Source: Pseudomonas putida (GTDB taxonomy: Bacteria; Pseudomonadota; Gammaproteobacteria; Pseudomonadales; Pseudomonadaceae). From it: DNA of 64,000 nucleotides. Under the pieces are notes generated by a model. The model searched no databases. It was not told the DNA's origin and saw only the letters and a program-made list of their open reading frames with translations. Shown here piece after piece: positions 8,660-16,494 of this stretch. The translations under genes and the position numbers were made by a program. How positions within the stretch are numbered: position 1 is the stretch's first letter; every line of letters starts with the position of its first letter. The stretch is from contig NZ_CP018846.1 of assembly GCF_002025705.1 (NCBI RefSeq), positions 3,153,501-3,217,500 of the forward strand, written 5' to 3'.

Positions 8660-9910
8660 TCAGGCGGCATCACCCGTCTGGCTGTCAGCCGCAGCGCGAC
8701 GTACCGGGGCGGTTTCACCCAGCGCACTGGCGACCAGCAGGCCGAGTATCGCCCCGCCCAGCGCCAGATAAAGGGTGTACTGGATGCCATGGTGCTGGGC
8801 GATGAATCCGGCCAGGGCCGGTGCCACGCCGCCGCCGAACACCTCACCTATTCCTACGACCAGGCCGGTGGCGGTAGACACCAGTGGCAATGGTACCGAC
8901 TCGCTGGTGATCGGCCCGACGGTCATGCAGATCATGCTGAAGTTGAAAAAGGTGGTCAGGAACAGCAGCACGAAAAGGGTCAACGGTTCTGCGCCAGTGC
9001 GCACCAGCAAGGCGATACACAGGCCGGTGGCGATGAAACTGCCCAACACCACGGGCTTGCGCCCAACCCTGTCGGACAGGCCAGGCAGCAGCAACTGGCC
9101 AATGAACCCGCCCAGGCCGATGGCGGACATGACGAAGCCCATCTGCTGCAAGGACAGGTGCAGGTAGTCGGTCAGGTAGTTGGGCATCATCACACTGAGC
9201 ACGAACAGGCTGGTGAGCATGCAGAACATGCCCAGGATGTTCAGAGGCACGTTGCGGTAGCGCAGCGCATCCAGCCAGCGGCCCTGAGCCTGGTCTTGCA
9301 GCTGGGCAGTCGCGGCCACTGGACGGGTTTCCCGCAAGTGGCGGAACATCAACCAGGCCAGAAGGAAGCCCGGTAGCGAAACCACCACGAATACCCAGCG
9401 CCAGGAAGGCAGAATCAACAGCAGCTGGGTCGCGAGGATCGGCGCCAGCCCGAGCCCGAGTATCGGGAAGAACGCCTGCTGGATACCGATGTTCAACCCG
9501 CGCCGGGCCGGGTGCGATGATTCTGCGGTGGTGGCGATGGCGGTCGGGGTGAACGCCCCTTCGCTAACCCCCATCACCGCGCGGATCAGCAGCAGCGCGG
9601 CGATGCCATTGGCCAGCCCGGAAAGGCCGGCCAGCAGGGAAAACAGCAGCACTGCGGGGATCAGCACCTTGCGCCGGCCAATGCGGTCGGACAGCCGCCC
9701 CATGTAGATCGATGAAATGCCCCAGGCGATGGCCAACACTGCCGAGATATTGCCCAGGTCCTGATAATCCAGCTTCAAGTCGGCCATCATCACCGGGAAG
9801 AGCGGCAAGATGATGAAGCGATCCAGGCCCACCAGGCCGAAGCCCAGGGCGAGCATGGCGACGGCGGCGTACTCGTAACGCGCATTCCATTTCTTGTCAT
9901 TGTCGTGCAT
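8660..9910 (-). CDS. MFS transporter (end of module A)
   Basis: The 416-residue protein has about 12 hydrophobic segments and two MFS signature loops (GRLSDRIGRRKVL after TM2, GLSDRVGRKPVVLG after TM8). It begins 30 bp after the stop of the BBP2 porin gene and is the last gene of the minus-strand run starting at 14920. The natural reading is an inner-membrane uptake (or efflux) system for the aromatic acid or phenol handled by module A, with the porin providing outer-membrane passage. The transported compound is unknown. Confidence 0.88.
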   Translation of the reverse strand: MHDNDKKWNARYEYAAVAMLALGFGLVGLDRFIILPLFPVMMADLKLDYQDLGNISAVLAIAWGISSIYMGRLSDRIGRRKVLIPAVLLFSLLAGLSGLANGIAALLLIRAVMGVSEGAFTPTAIATTAESSHPARRGLNIGIQQAFFPILGLGLAPILATQLLLILPSWRWVFVVVSLPGFLLAWLMFRHLRETRPVAATAQLQDQAQGRWLDALRYRNVPLNILGMFCMLTSLFVLSVMMPNYLTDYLHLSLQQMGFVMSAIGLGGFIGQLLLPGLSDRVGRKPVVLGSFIATGLCIALLVRTGAEPLTLFVLLFLTTFFNFSMICMTVGPITSESVPLPLVSTATGLVVGIGEVFGGGVAPALAGFIAQHHGIQYTLYLALGGAILGLLVASALGETAPVRRAAADSQTGDAA

Positions 9911-9940
9911 GGCAGGGGTACTCGTGGCTGTGGCGGGCGG

Positions 9941-11293
9941 TCAGAAGTAGAACAGCGCTTCGATCATGGTGGTCAGTTGTGTGCGGTCGCGGCCATTACC
10001 GTAGGGGCGGTCACGGTCACGGGCGTCGAACCAGTCGTAACGCAGTTCCGGACGCAACGAGAGGTTGCTGCTGACGTCCCAGCGCAGCCCGGTGGTAAGC
10101 GCATTGAAGTCACCGCGGCTGGTACTGGTGGGAAACAGGATGAAACCGTCCGGGTCGCTGAAATGCTCACCGCGCACCGAAAACGACAGGTCTGGGCGGT
10201 ACTGATAGGTCACCACGGCGTTCGCCCCCCACCAGTGAGCCCCGTCGAAGCCCGGCCCGGTCACCACGTCCACGGTCGTGGGCTTGCCATCACCCGCCTG
10301 ACGGCCATACACCAGCTCGGCGCCCAGCGACCAATGCTCGTCGAACCTGTGCCAGCCATTGAGCGAGTGCTGCTGCTTGAGCTGGCCGCTGTCGGCGATC
10401 AAGCGCGAGGTCGGGGCCTGCACATCGCTGACACTGTCGTTCTGTTCATCGCCGACGATGAATTCATAGTCCAGCCAGGTGTCCATGTCCGGCGTGCGCC
10501 AGCGCAGTGCGCCGTTCAACGACTTGCCGTCATTGTTGTCGCGCAGGTTGTTCCAGCCCTGCACCACGCCCAGTTCCAGGCCGAGAATGCCAGGGTTGCC
10601 GTCAAGCAACCGGGTGCCAACCAGTACACCGGAAACCGTTCCCGGCTCGCTGACGAACGCATAGGTCTTGCTGGCGAAGGGGTTGCGGGCCTGGCGAATG
10701 TTCGGCGGGATCTCATAGCCCAATGCCGGCCCGAACACCCCGGCCATGAAGTTCAAGCCCGGCCCATAGGGCACGTAGGCCATGGCGGCGATGTTGGGGA
10801 TGGCCAAGAAGCGCTGCTTGTCCCGCTGCGCCTTGTCGTTGTCCTCCTCGTTCATGTTCCAGTGCATGTCCCAGCCAAAGGTTCGAGCGAACTGTGCGTT
10901 ACGCCCGTAGTTGGCCTCGAAGGTGAAACCGAAGGCGAACGCTTCAGGCTTGGGGCCCGGCAGCGGGGTGATACGCGGCACGAAGGTGCCCTTCAAGGCC
11001 TTGTCGACGAACAGGTGCAGGCTGCCCCACTCCAGCCCCTCGTCAGACATGCCGGTGAGCGGCAGGTTGCTCAGGCCATCGTCGCGTTCGTCATGGGTTG
11101 AGCGGTTGTTGCGCACGTAAGCGATGTCCAGCAGGTTGGATACGGTGATGCCATAGTCACGTTCCAGGGTGCCCCCGAAAAACGTCTTGAATAACTTGCC
11201 CTCACCCGGGGCTGGTGCCTCGGCAGCATGGCCTTCCACGATCGCCAGGGCGGCCAGAACCGCACCAAGCGTTTTCACCTTGATGTTGTGCAT
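9941..11293 (-). CDS. BBP2-type (OmpL-like) outer-membrane beta-barrel porin A
   Basis: The 450-residue protein has an N-terminal signal peptide (lysines, then LGAVLAALAIVEGHA with cleavage near residue 23) and many alternating amphipathic strands, ending in EALFYF with the terminal aromatic residue typical of barrels. It resembles the putative porin-2/OmpL-like family, often found with aromatic catabolism genes. It lies between the MhpA-like hydroxylase and the MFS gene, so a substrate-uptake role is likely. A close paralogue occurs at 25726-27087 in module B. An AANAANAA run lies just upstream of the start, suggesting Hfq/Crc control of translation. Confidence 0.85.
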   Translation of the reverse strand: MHNIKVKTLGAVLAALAIVEGHAAEAPAPGEGKLFKTFFGGTLERDYGITVSNLLDIAYVRNNRSTHDERDDGLSNLPLTGMSDEGLEWGSLHLFVDKALKGTFVPRITPLPGPKPEAFAFGFTFEANYGRNAQFARTFGWDMHWNMNEEDNDKAQRDKQRFLAIPNIAAMAYVPYGPGLNFMAGVFGPALGYEIPPNIRQARNPFASKTYAFVSEPGTVSGVLVGTRLLDGNPGILGLELGVVQGWNNLRDNNDGKSLNGALRWRTPDMDTWLDYEFIVGDEQNDSVSDVQAPTSRLIADSGQLKQQHSLNGWHRFDEHWSLGAELVYGRQAGDGKPTTVDVVTGPGFDGAHWWGANAVVTYQYRPDLSFSVRGEHFSDPDGFILFPTSTSRGDFNALTTGLRWDVSSNLSLRPELRYDWFDARDRDRPYGNGRDRTQLTTMIEALFYF

Positions 11294-11304
11294 CGATCTG
11301 TCTC

Positions 11305-11317
11305 TTGTTGTTGTTTT
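11305..11317 (-). promoter_or_regulatory. Hfq/Crc catabolite-activity motif upstream of porin A
   Basis: On the minus strand the bases read AAAACAACAACAA, containing AANAANAA, about 11 nt from the start codon. Hfq with Crc binds such motifs in Pseudomonas and blocks translation when preferred carbon sources are present. Confidence 0.6.
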
Positions 11318-11358
11318 CAGAACGGAGCCGCAGGGGGTGCCCCTGCGGCGTGGGCGAG

Positions 11359-12987
11359 CTACACCTGTGTTGCGAGCGGCTGGTTGTGCTGCAGTGTTTC
11401 GCCTCGAGCCTGCTGCACACCGAGGTCGCGGCCCAATGCATCCAGCAGTTGCGGCAGTTCGCCCGGTTCGCTCACCCCGCCGTAGACGTAGAAGTCCGGA
11501 CGCACCAGCACGGCCTGCAACCCGGCCTCGGCGAGGAAGCGGTGATACTTGCCGGACAGGTCACGGGAAGTACCCGGCGTGCCGTCGAGGCTCAGGCGCA
11601 CGCTTTTCACCTGCAGATGTTCGAGCAGGGCCTGGTGTGCCAGGCTCAAGCCGGCCAATGGATCGTCGCCGATACTCAGCAAATGGAAGCCGCGACCGAA
11701 CACATCGTCATAACGCTGGGTGCGCCCGTCATGCTCGATCTCGCCATGTACCCCGAGCGAGCCGGCAGGCCCCAATGTGCTGCCGGTAAGCGGATTCTTG
11801 TACACCGCACCATCGACCAGGCCCGGGAAAGGTGGCAGCGGCGGCACTTCGCCGGCCAGGAAGGCTGCGTCGCGTTCGGCGGCCTTTTGCGGGTCGGCGA
11901 CGCAGACCACCTTGCCCATTTCCACCGAGGCATCGATCACTGCGCGGATCTGCGGTTTGCGTTCCAGGGTGTAGCTGTCGAGCAGGGTATCGGCGCATAG
12001 ACCCTTGAAGACCAGGTCCAGCCGCCACGACAGGTTCCAGGCATCACGAATCCCGGAGCACATCCCCTGCCCCATGAATGGCGGCATCAGATGCGCGGCG
12101 TCACCGGCCAGCAGCACACGGCCATGGCGCCATGTGTGGGCGATGCGCGAGCGGAACTGATAGACGGCATGGCGCACGAGAGTCGCTGTATCCGGAGTGA
12201 CCCACGGCGACAGCAGCTCCCAGACCTTGTCCAGGTTCTGCAGGTCCTCGATGCGCTCATGGGGCAGGCGCATGAACTCCCAGCGGCGATAGCCTGGCCC
12301 GCCAGGGACCATGGTGGTCGGCCGCGCCGGGTTGCACCACTGGCCGATGTCTGGCACATCAAGCTCTACGCCTGGTTTGGGTTGCAGGTCGACCACCAGC
12401 CAGTCTTCCTCGAAGCCCAGGTCCTGCCAGTCGATGCCGCACTGACGCCGGATCAGGCTGTTGGCGCCATCAGCACCGATGACGTAGCGTGCCTTCACCT
12501 GCCGCTGTTCGTCAGGTTGCGCCTGCTCTTCGCGCTGGGTGCGCTGCATGTGCAGTGCGCAACCGTCGGCGTCCTGGCTCAGCGCCAGGACTTCCCAGCC
12601 CTGGTGCACCTCGACGTTGCCAATGGCTTTGGCAGTGCGGTCGAGGATGGCCTCCAGGCCAGGTTGGTTGAACAAGTAACCGAAGGGGCCGTCACTGATC
12701 GATTCGGCGGACCAGTCGATTTCCACCAGCACCTTCCAGTCGGCGTTGAACCACTGGTAGCAGGCCGAGGGCTGAGAAATTGCTTGCAGTGCCTGTTCCA
12801 GCCCCATCATGCGCAAGACACGGCGGATCTCATGGTCGTGGAACACCGCACGCGGCAGTGGATAGAGGGATTGCCAACGCTCGTACACAGCCACGTCATA
12901 GCCCATGCGCCCGAGAAGGATGGCGAGGGTCTGCCCGACAGGGCCGTAACCGACGATGGCTACATCATGGATCTTGTTTTCGTTCAT
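11359..12987 (-). CDS. MhpA-like FAD-dependent aromatic monooxygenase
   Basis: The 542-residue protein begins with the FAD-binding loop VAIVGYGPVGQ and contains the second FAD motif GDAAHLMPPFMGQGM (about residues 285-300) of group A flavin hydroxylases such as 3-(3-hydroxyphenyl)propionate hydroxylase MhpA. Such enzymes use NAD(P)H and O2 to add an ortho hydroxyl to a phenol. The ATG at 12985-12987 is chosen because the FAD motif follows directly; an open frame extends 67 codons further upstream but is unlike coding sequence. It lies in module A after a FAH enzyme and an extradiol dioxygenase, so it supplies the ring-cleavage substrate. The native substrate (hydroxyphenylpropionate, resorcinol or other) is not determinable here. 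Confidence 0.88.
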   Translation of the reverse strand: MNENKIHDVAIVGYGPVGQTLAILLGRMGYDVAVYERWQSLYPLPRAVFHDHEIRRVLRMMGLEQALQAISQPSACYQWFNADWKVLVEIDWSAESISDGPFGYLFNQPGLEAILDRTAKAIGNVEVHQGWEVLALSQDADGCALHMQRTQREEQAQPDEQRQVKARYVIGADGANSLIRRQCGIDWQDLGFEEDWLVVDLQPKPGVELDVPDIGQWCNPARPTTMVPGGPGYRRWEFMRLPHERIEDLQNLDKVWELLSPWVTPDTATLVRHAVYQFRSRIAHTWRHGRVLLAGDAAHLMPPFMGQGMCSGIRDAWNLSWRLDLVFKGLCADTLLDSYTLERKPQIRAVIDASVEMGKVVCVADPQKAAERDAAFLAGEVPPLPPFPGLVDGAVYKNPLTGSTLGPAGSLGVHGEIEHDGRTQRYDDVFGRGFHLLSIGDDPLAGLSLAHQALLEHLQVKSVRLSLDGTPGTSRDLSGKYHRFLAEAGLQAVLVRPDFYVYGGVSEPGELPQLLDALGRDLGVQQARGETLQHNQPLATQV

Positions 12988-13087
12988 CTGTGCTGACCTG
13001 AAACCGGGTGGGTTTGGGCAAGCCGCTCCCCTCCTCCCTGCCTGGCAGGAAAGTTCGGGGCCAGTTGCGGCCTGCGTCGCTGAGGCG

Positions 13088-14008
13088 TTAACCCTTGACG
13101 GGTGTGTTGTCCGTCTCGGTGTTGAGGACGAAGTACTCGGGGACATTCGGGCCCCACAAGTACAGCGAGTTTTCTGGCGGGAAATCACCGGCCGGCCATT
13201 GGCTGCCTGCGTCTATGAAGTCCATGTCTGCCGAGTACTCGCAGAACGATCCCCAAGGATCACGGACGTAATGGAAGTAGTTGGACCCCAGGCAATGCCG
13301 CCCGGTCCCCCAGCCGTCGCGGTAACCTGCATTGGCCATCTGCTCGGCACCGTTGCCCACGTCATCGACGCTGTCGACTTCCCAGGCGGCGTGATGGAAG
13401 CCTTTGGCGCTGCTCTTGCAAAAGGCCACCAGATGGTGGTCGCAGCCGTGAGGAGCGTGGGTGAAGGCAATGATGTCCTGGGAATGGTCGGACAGGCGAA
13501 GCCCCAGCGCGCGACCATAAAAGTCGACAGCGCGGGCCACGTCGGGGCTGAAAAGCAGCACATGCGAAAGGCGCCGTGGGCGCACCTGCGCCACGGCGTC
13601 ACGGGTGCCGGCGCCGCGCACGGCCGTTTGGCGCAGTGCGGCCGCATGTTTGCTGTCAGGCATATGCTTGGCGCCTGTTTTTACCTGCAGCAGGTTGCCA
13701 TCCGGGTCACGGAACCAGAACCCTTCGCCATCCCCTTCCTCAAATCGGGCACCAGCAGCCTCAGCTTGCTCGCGTAAGGCAACATAGTCCTCGGCGAAGC
13801 AGTTGAAGGTCAGGTAAGCCAGGCACTTGTTCTGCCCTTGCAACACCCTTGCCCAGCGGTGACCATCGGCGGCGGTCAAATCCAGGCCGCCTTGGGTTTG
13901 GCCAACACCCAGGCCGAAGTTGGCGAAAAATGCCTGCGCGTCGGACAGTGAAGGCACGAACAGCGCGTAATGATCGATCGAATGCACACCACGGGTCGTG
14001 ATAGTCAT
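13088..14008 (-). CDS. type I extradiol (VOC) ring-cleavage dioxygenase, module A
   Basis: The 306-residue protein is a two-domain vicinal-oxygen-chelate dioxygenase of the 2,3-dihydroxybiphenyl dioxygenase type. The catalytic C-terminal half shows the expected Fe(II) ligands: H149 (LSHVLLF), H206 (GFHHAAWE) and E257 (SFCEYSA), with the acid/base tyrosine Y247 ten residues before the glutamate. It would meta-cleave the catechol made by the neighbouring MhpA-like enzyme. The ATG at 14006-14008 is preceded by CTGGAGG; upstream in-frame codons cover an intercistronic hairpin and are not used. An AANAANAA motif lies in the same leader. Confidence 0.9.
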   Translation of the reverse strand: MTITTRGVHSIDHYALFVPSLSDAQAFFANFGLGVGQTQGGLDLTAADGHRWARVLQGQNKCLAYLTFNCFAEDYVALREQAEAAGARFEEGDGEGFWFRDPDGNLLQVKTGAKHMPDSKHAAALRQTAVRGAGTRDAVAQVRPRRLSHVLLFSPDVARAVDFYGRALGLRLSDHSQDIIAFTHAPHGCDHHLVAFCKSSAKGFHHAAWEVDSVDDVGNGAEQMANAGYRDGWGTGRHCLGSNYFHYVRDPWGSFCEYSADMDFIDAGSQWPAGDFPPENSLYLWGPNVPEYFVLNTETDNTPVKG

Positions 14009-14023
14009 GATCGCCTCCAGTTT

Positions 14024-14031
14024 TTGTTCTT
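14024..14031 (-). promoter_or_regulatory. Hfq/Crc motif upstream of the module A dioxygenase
   Basis: The minus strand reads AAGAACAA (AANAANAA) a few bases upstream of the GGAGG ribosome-binding site, a typical position for Hfq/Crc translational repression. Confidence 0.45.
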
Positions 14032-14035
14032 TTGT

Positions 14036-14060
14036 CGAAGCCTCGGAGCGAGAGGCTTCG
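14036..14060 (-). repeat. intercistronic hairpin in module A
   Basis: A perfect 9-bp inverted repeat CGAAGCCTC/GAGGCTTCG with a 7-nt loop lies between the FAH gene and the dioxygenase gene of one operon. No U-tract follows, so it is probably an mRNA processing or stability element. Confidence 0.6.
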
Positions 14061-14086
14061 ATCTGGCCGGGAATGCCCGGAATCAA

Positions 14087-14920
14087 TCAGGCTTCGTCGA
14101 CGACTGGATTGACCAGGGTACCGATGCCTTCGATGGACACTTCAACCACGTCACCTGCTTTCAGGTAGACCTTTGGGTCCATCCCGAAACCAACGCCTGC
14201 CGGGGTGCCACTGACGATTACATCACCAGCCTCCAGTGTGACTGCCTCACTGAGCGTGGAGATGATGGTGGCCACGTCGAACAGCATGTCATCGGTGTTG
14301 GCCGACTGCACCACCTTGCCATTGACCCTGGTCTGCAGCAGCAGGCCCTTGCCTCCAGCCGGCAGCTCGTCCGCCGTCACCAGGTCCGGGCCGAACGCGC
14401 CGGTGTCGTCGAAGTTCTTGCCCACGGTCCATTGCGGCGACTTGAACTGGTACTCGCGCACCGAACCTTCGTTGAACAGCGCGTAACCGGCAACGTGCTG
14501 CAACGCCTGCTCCTTGCTGATGTGCCGCCCGCCGCTCTTGAGCACCACCGCCATTTCGCCCTCGTAGTCCAGGGTGTCGGAAATGCGCGGGCGGATCAGC
14601 GGTTTATTGTGGGCCGTGAGGCTGCTGTTGAAGCGCGGGAACAGCGTGGGGTAATCCGGCTGGGCGTAAGGCGATTCCTTGGTGTGGTCGGCGTAGTTCA
14701 AGCCCACGCAGATGATCTTGCTCGGCCGGCTCATCAGCGGCAGGTAATCCTGTTCGCCAATCTCGACCAGCGCACCCTGCGCCTGGGCACCGTATGCCGT
14801 GAGGTCGACACCGCGTGCCAGCAACGATTCCAGCGACTCCTCGCCAAGCACCCGGACACCTTCGGCAGTACGAACGCCCAACACAGGGCGGCCTTGATGG
14901 GAGAAACGAACATAACGCAT
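14087..14920 (-). CDS. FAH-family hydrolase/isomerase, module A
   Basis: The 277-residue protein has the fumarylacetoacetate hydrolase fold markers: VGLNYADH, the metal-binding DYEGEMAVV and the C-terminal EAGDVIVSGTPAGVG. The usual NDVS-x-RD-x-Q motif is NEGSVREYQ here, a divergent active-site lid. Family members hydrolyse C-C bonds of 1,3-diketones (fumarylacetoacetate, acylpyruvates, fumarylpyruvate) or isomerise/decarboxylate homoprotocatechuate-pathway products. As first gene of module A, it probably acts on the ring-cleavage product of the neighbouring dioxygenase. The ATG at 14918-14920 is chosen at the conserved MRYVRF start with AAGAGGTG upstream; the longer frame covers promoter sequence. 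Confidence 0.88.
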   Translation of the reverse strand: MRYVRFSHQGRPVLGVRTAEGVRVLGEESLESLLARGVDLTAYGAQAQGALVEIGEQDYLPLMSRPSKIICVGLNYADHTKESPYAQPDYPTLFPRFNSSLTAHNKPLIRPRISDTLDYEGEMAVVLKSGGRHISKEQALQHVAGYALFNEGSVREYQFKSPQWTVGKNFDDTGAFGPDLVTADELPAGGKGLLLQTRVNGKVVQSANTDDMLFDVATIISTLSEAVTLEAGDVIVSGTPAGVGFGMDPKVYLKAGDVVEVSIEGIGTLVNPVVDEA

Positions 14921-14975
14921 GGAGCACACCTCTTGTTTTGATTCGTAGAAGCCGTCGGCAGAGCGGCATGTTTCA

Positions 14976-15004
14976 AAGCTAATCCCGATAAAATATGCAG
15001 TCAA
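14976..15004 (-). promoter_or_regulatory. candidate sigma-70 promoter of module A
   Basis: On the minus strand TTGACT (14999-15004) and TAGCTT (14976-14981) are 17 bp apart, 56 bp upstream of the FAH start. The -10 match is weak, as expected for an activated or repressed promoter. Confidence 0.4.
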
Positions 15005-15037
15005 CTAAAAAATATATTTTCTATGAATTATCTATGA

Positions 15038-15054
15038 ATACACCGTCTGTGTAT
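15038..15054. promoter_or_regulatory. inverted repeat ATACAC-N5-GTGTAT, likely GntR operator
   Basis: A perfect 6-bp inverted repeat with a 5-bp spacer lies between the divergent GntR gene and module A. Two direct copies of CTATGAAT (15021-15028, 15032-15039) abut it. Its position and dyad suit a GntR/FCD dimer controlling both directions. Confidence 0.5.
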
Positions 15055-15091
15055 GATCTGCTTCATCAGCCCTCATCCGTGGTACTGCCCC

Positions 15092-15796
15092 ATGAATCAA
15101 GCCGAACGCTGGGCTACTCAGCCCGTAGCCTCGGAAAAACGCACCATGGCCTCGCAACTGGAGGCCCGCGTGCGTGAAGACATCATCAATGGCCGCCTGG
15201 CACCCGGCAGCCGCCTTCGCCTCAAGGAGCTGGCCGAGCATTACGATGCCGGGGTCATTCCGTTGCGCGAAGCGCTGTCACGGCTGGCCACCAGCGGCTT
15301 CGTCGCCTCTGAAGACCAGAAGGGTTTCAGTGTCGGCCGCATCTCGGCAGATGAGTTGCTGGACATCACCAGGACGCGACTGCTGATCGAATGCCAGGCC
15401 TTGGCCGAGTCCATTGGCCAGGGCGACCTGGAATGGGAGAGCCAGCTGATCGCCGCCCATCACCGCCTCGATCGCCTGCCTGTTACAGAAGGGCCCGAGC
15501 GCCTGATGAAGCCTGAGTGGGAAAACGCCCACGAAGCCTTTCACCAGGCCTTGATCGCCAACTGTCGCTCCCCCTGGCTGCTGCGTCTGTCGCACCTGCT
15601 ACGCGACCAGACGGCGCGCTACCGCATGCTGTCTGTCCATTACCAGGGCGACACCGAACGTGATGTGCCCCATGAACATCGGGCATTGCTCGAAGCCGCA
15701 CTGGCACGCGACGTCGACAAGGCATGCGCCTTGCTGGCCAGCCACTATGAGACCACCACGCGCAACGTGCTGGCTCATGAGGCTCTCAAGCGCTGA
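15092..15796 (+). CDS. GntR-family (FCD-type) regulator of module A
   Basis: The protein (234 residues from MNQAERW) has an N-terminal winged helix (REDIINGRLAPGSRLRLKEL, PLREALSRLATSGFV) and an all-helical FCD effector domain whose metal-binding positions probably include the ENAHEAFHQALI region and the C-terminal SHYETT helix. The ATG at 15092 is preferred because the upstream in-frame ATG (15053) lies inside the operator-like inverted repeat. Divergent orientation from the FAH gene makes it the likely regulator of module A, with a pathway intermediate as effector. It is convergent with a TetR gene 16 bp away. Confidence 0.9.
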   Translation: MNQAERWATQPVASEKRTMASQLEARVREDIINGRLAPGSRLRLKELAEHYDAGVIPLREALSRLATSGFVASEDQKGFSVGRISADELLDITRTRLLIECQALAESIGQGDLEWESQLIAAHHRLDRLPVTEGPERLMKPEWENAHEAFHQALIANCRSPWLLRLSHLLRDQTARYRMLSVHYQGDTERDVPHEHRALLEAALARDVDKACALLASHYETTTRNVLAHEALKR

Positions 15797-15812
15797 AACG
15801 CCTGCATGGCAT

Positions 15813-16454
15813 TCAACAGGTCAATCGCCCCTCCTGTCCCGCCACCGGCAATGGGCTTAGCAAGGCCAGGACGAAACGCTCCACGTCCTGGCCAATCTGG
15901 TGCTGCTCGCCCGGCCCGCACAGCAGCAATGCCTGGCTGAGCGCCCCGAACAGATAGGTGCCGATCACCCTGGCCGTGGCATTGCCGTCGCAACGGGCAG
16001 GGTCGCCCGCCCATGCCTGTTCGAGGACCAGGGCAACGTAGCGCTCGATGCGCCGTTGCATACCCTTCAGACGCTGCAGTACACGCTCGCTCACACTTCG
16101 CAGCTCGCGCACCTGCAACAGGATGGCCGCGCTTCTTCTCAACTGCGGCTCAAGCAGGGTTCGCTGGATACCCTGGCCGAGCACCCCGGCCATTTCCTGA
16201 ATGCTCGGCACTGGCTGCAAAAGCGCATTGTCGACAGGCAACTGGTCCCAGGGAAACCAGGTACGGTCTATCACGGCATCGAGCAAATCAGGCTTGCCTT
16301 GGAAATGCCAGTAGATCGAACCGCGGGTCAGGCCGGCGACACCGGCGATGTCCTCCAGCCTGGCCACGGCATAGCCGCGGTCGCTGAACACGCGCTCGGC
16401 GGCATCGAGCAGCCGCTGACGCGTGCGCTCGACCTCAGTCTTGCAGCGCCTCAT
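15813..16454 (-). CDS. TetR-family regulator linked to the RND pump
   Basis: The 213-residue protein has a TetR helix-turn-helix (VFSDRGYAVARLEDIAGVAG, then TRGSIYWHFQGKPDLL) of the AcrR/TtgR/SrpR-type efflux repressors and a C-terminal ligand domain. It starts at ATG 16452-16454 behind GGAGGGTCAAG. It lies 40 bp downstream of the outer-membrane channel gene in the same direction and may be co-transcribed with the pump or have its own promoter. Together with the IclR regulator on the other side, it gives the pump two regulators. Confidence 0.9.
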   Translation of the reverse strand: MRRCKTEVERTRQRLLDAAERVFSDRGYAVARLEDIAGVAGLTRGSIYWHFQGKPDLLDAVIDRTWFPWDQLPVDNALLQPVPSIQEMAGVLGQGIQRTLLEPQLRRSAAILLQVRELRSVSERVLQRLKGMQRRIERYVALVLEQAWAGDPARCDGNATARVIGTYLFGALSQALLLCGPGEQHQIGQDVERFVLALLSPLPVAGQEGRLTC

Positions 16455-16494
16455 CGCTTGACCCTCCGTATCCGTCCGCCGAGATCAGGGCGCA

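Noticed and set aside
8400..8660. Possible cobalamin riboswitch or other structured RNA before the ABC ATPase gene
   Set aside because: The B12-box and conserved core segments are not found on either strand; only one simple GC hairpin is present.
12988..13188. 67 extra N-terminal codons for the MhpA-like monooxygenase
   Set aside because: The segment is Ser/Thr/Arg-rich with no flavoprotein similarity; the FAD-binding strand starts right after the ATG at 12987.
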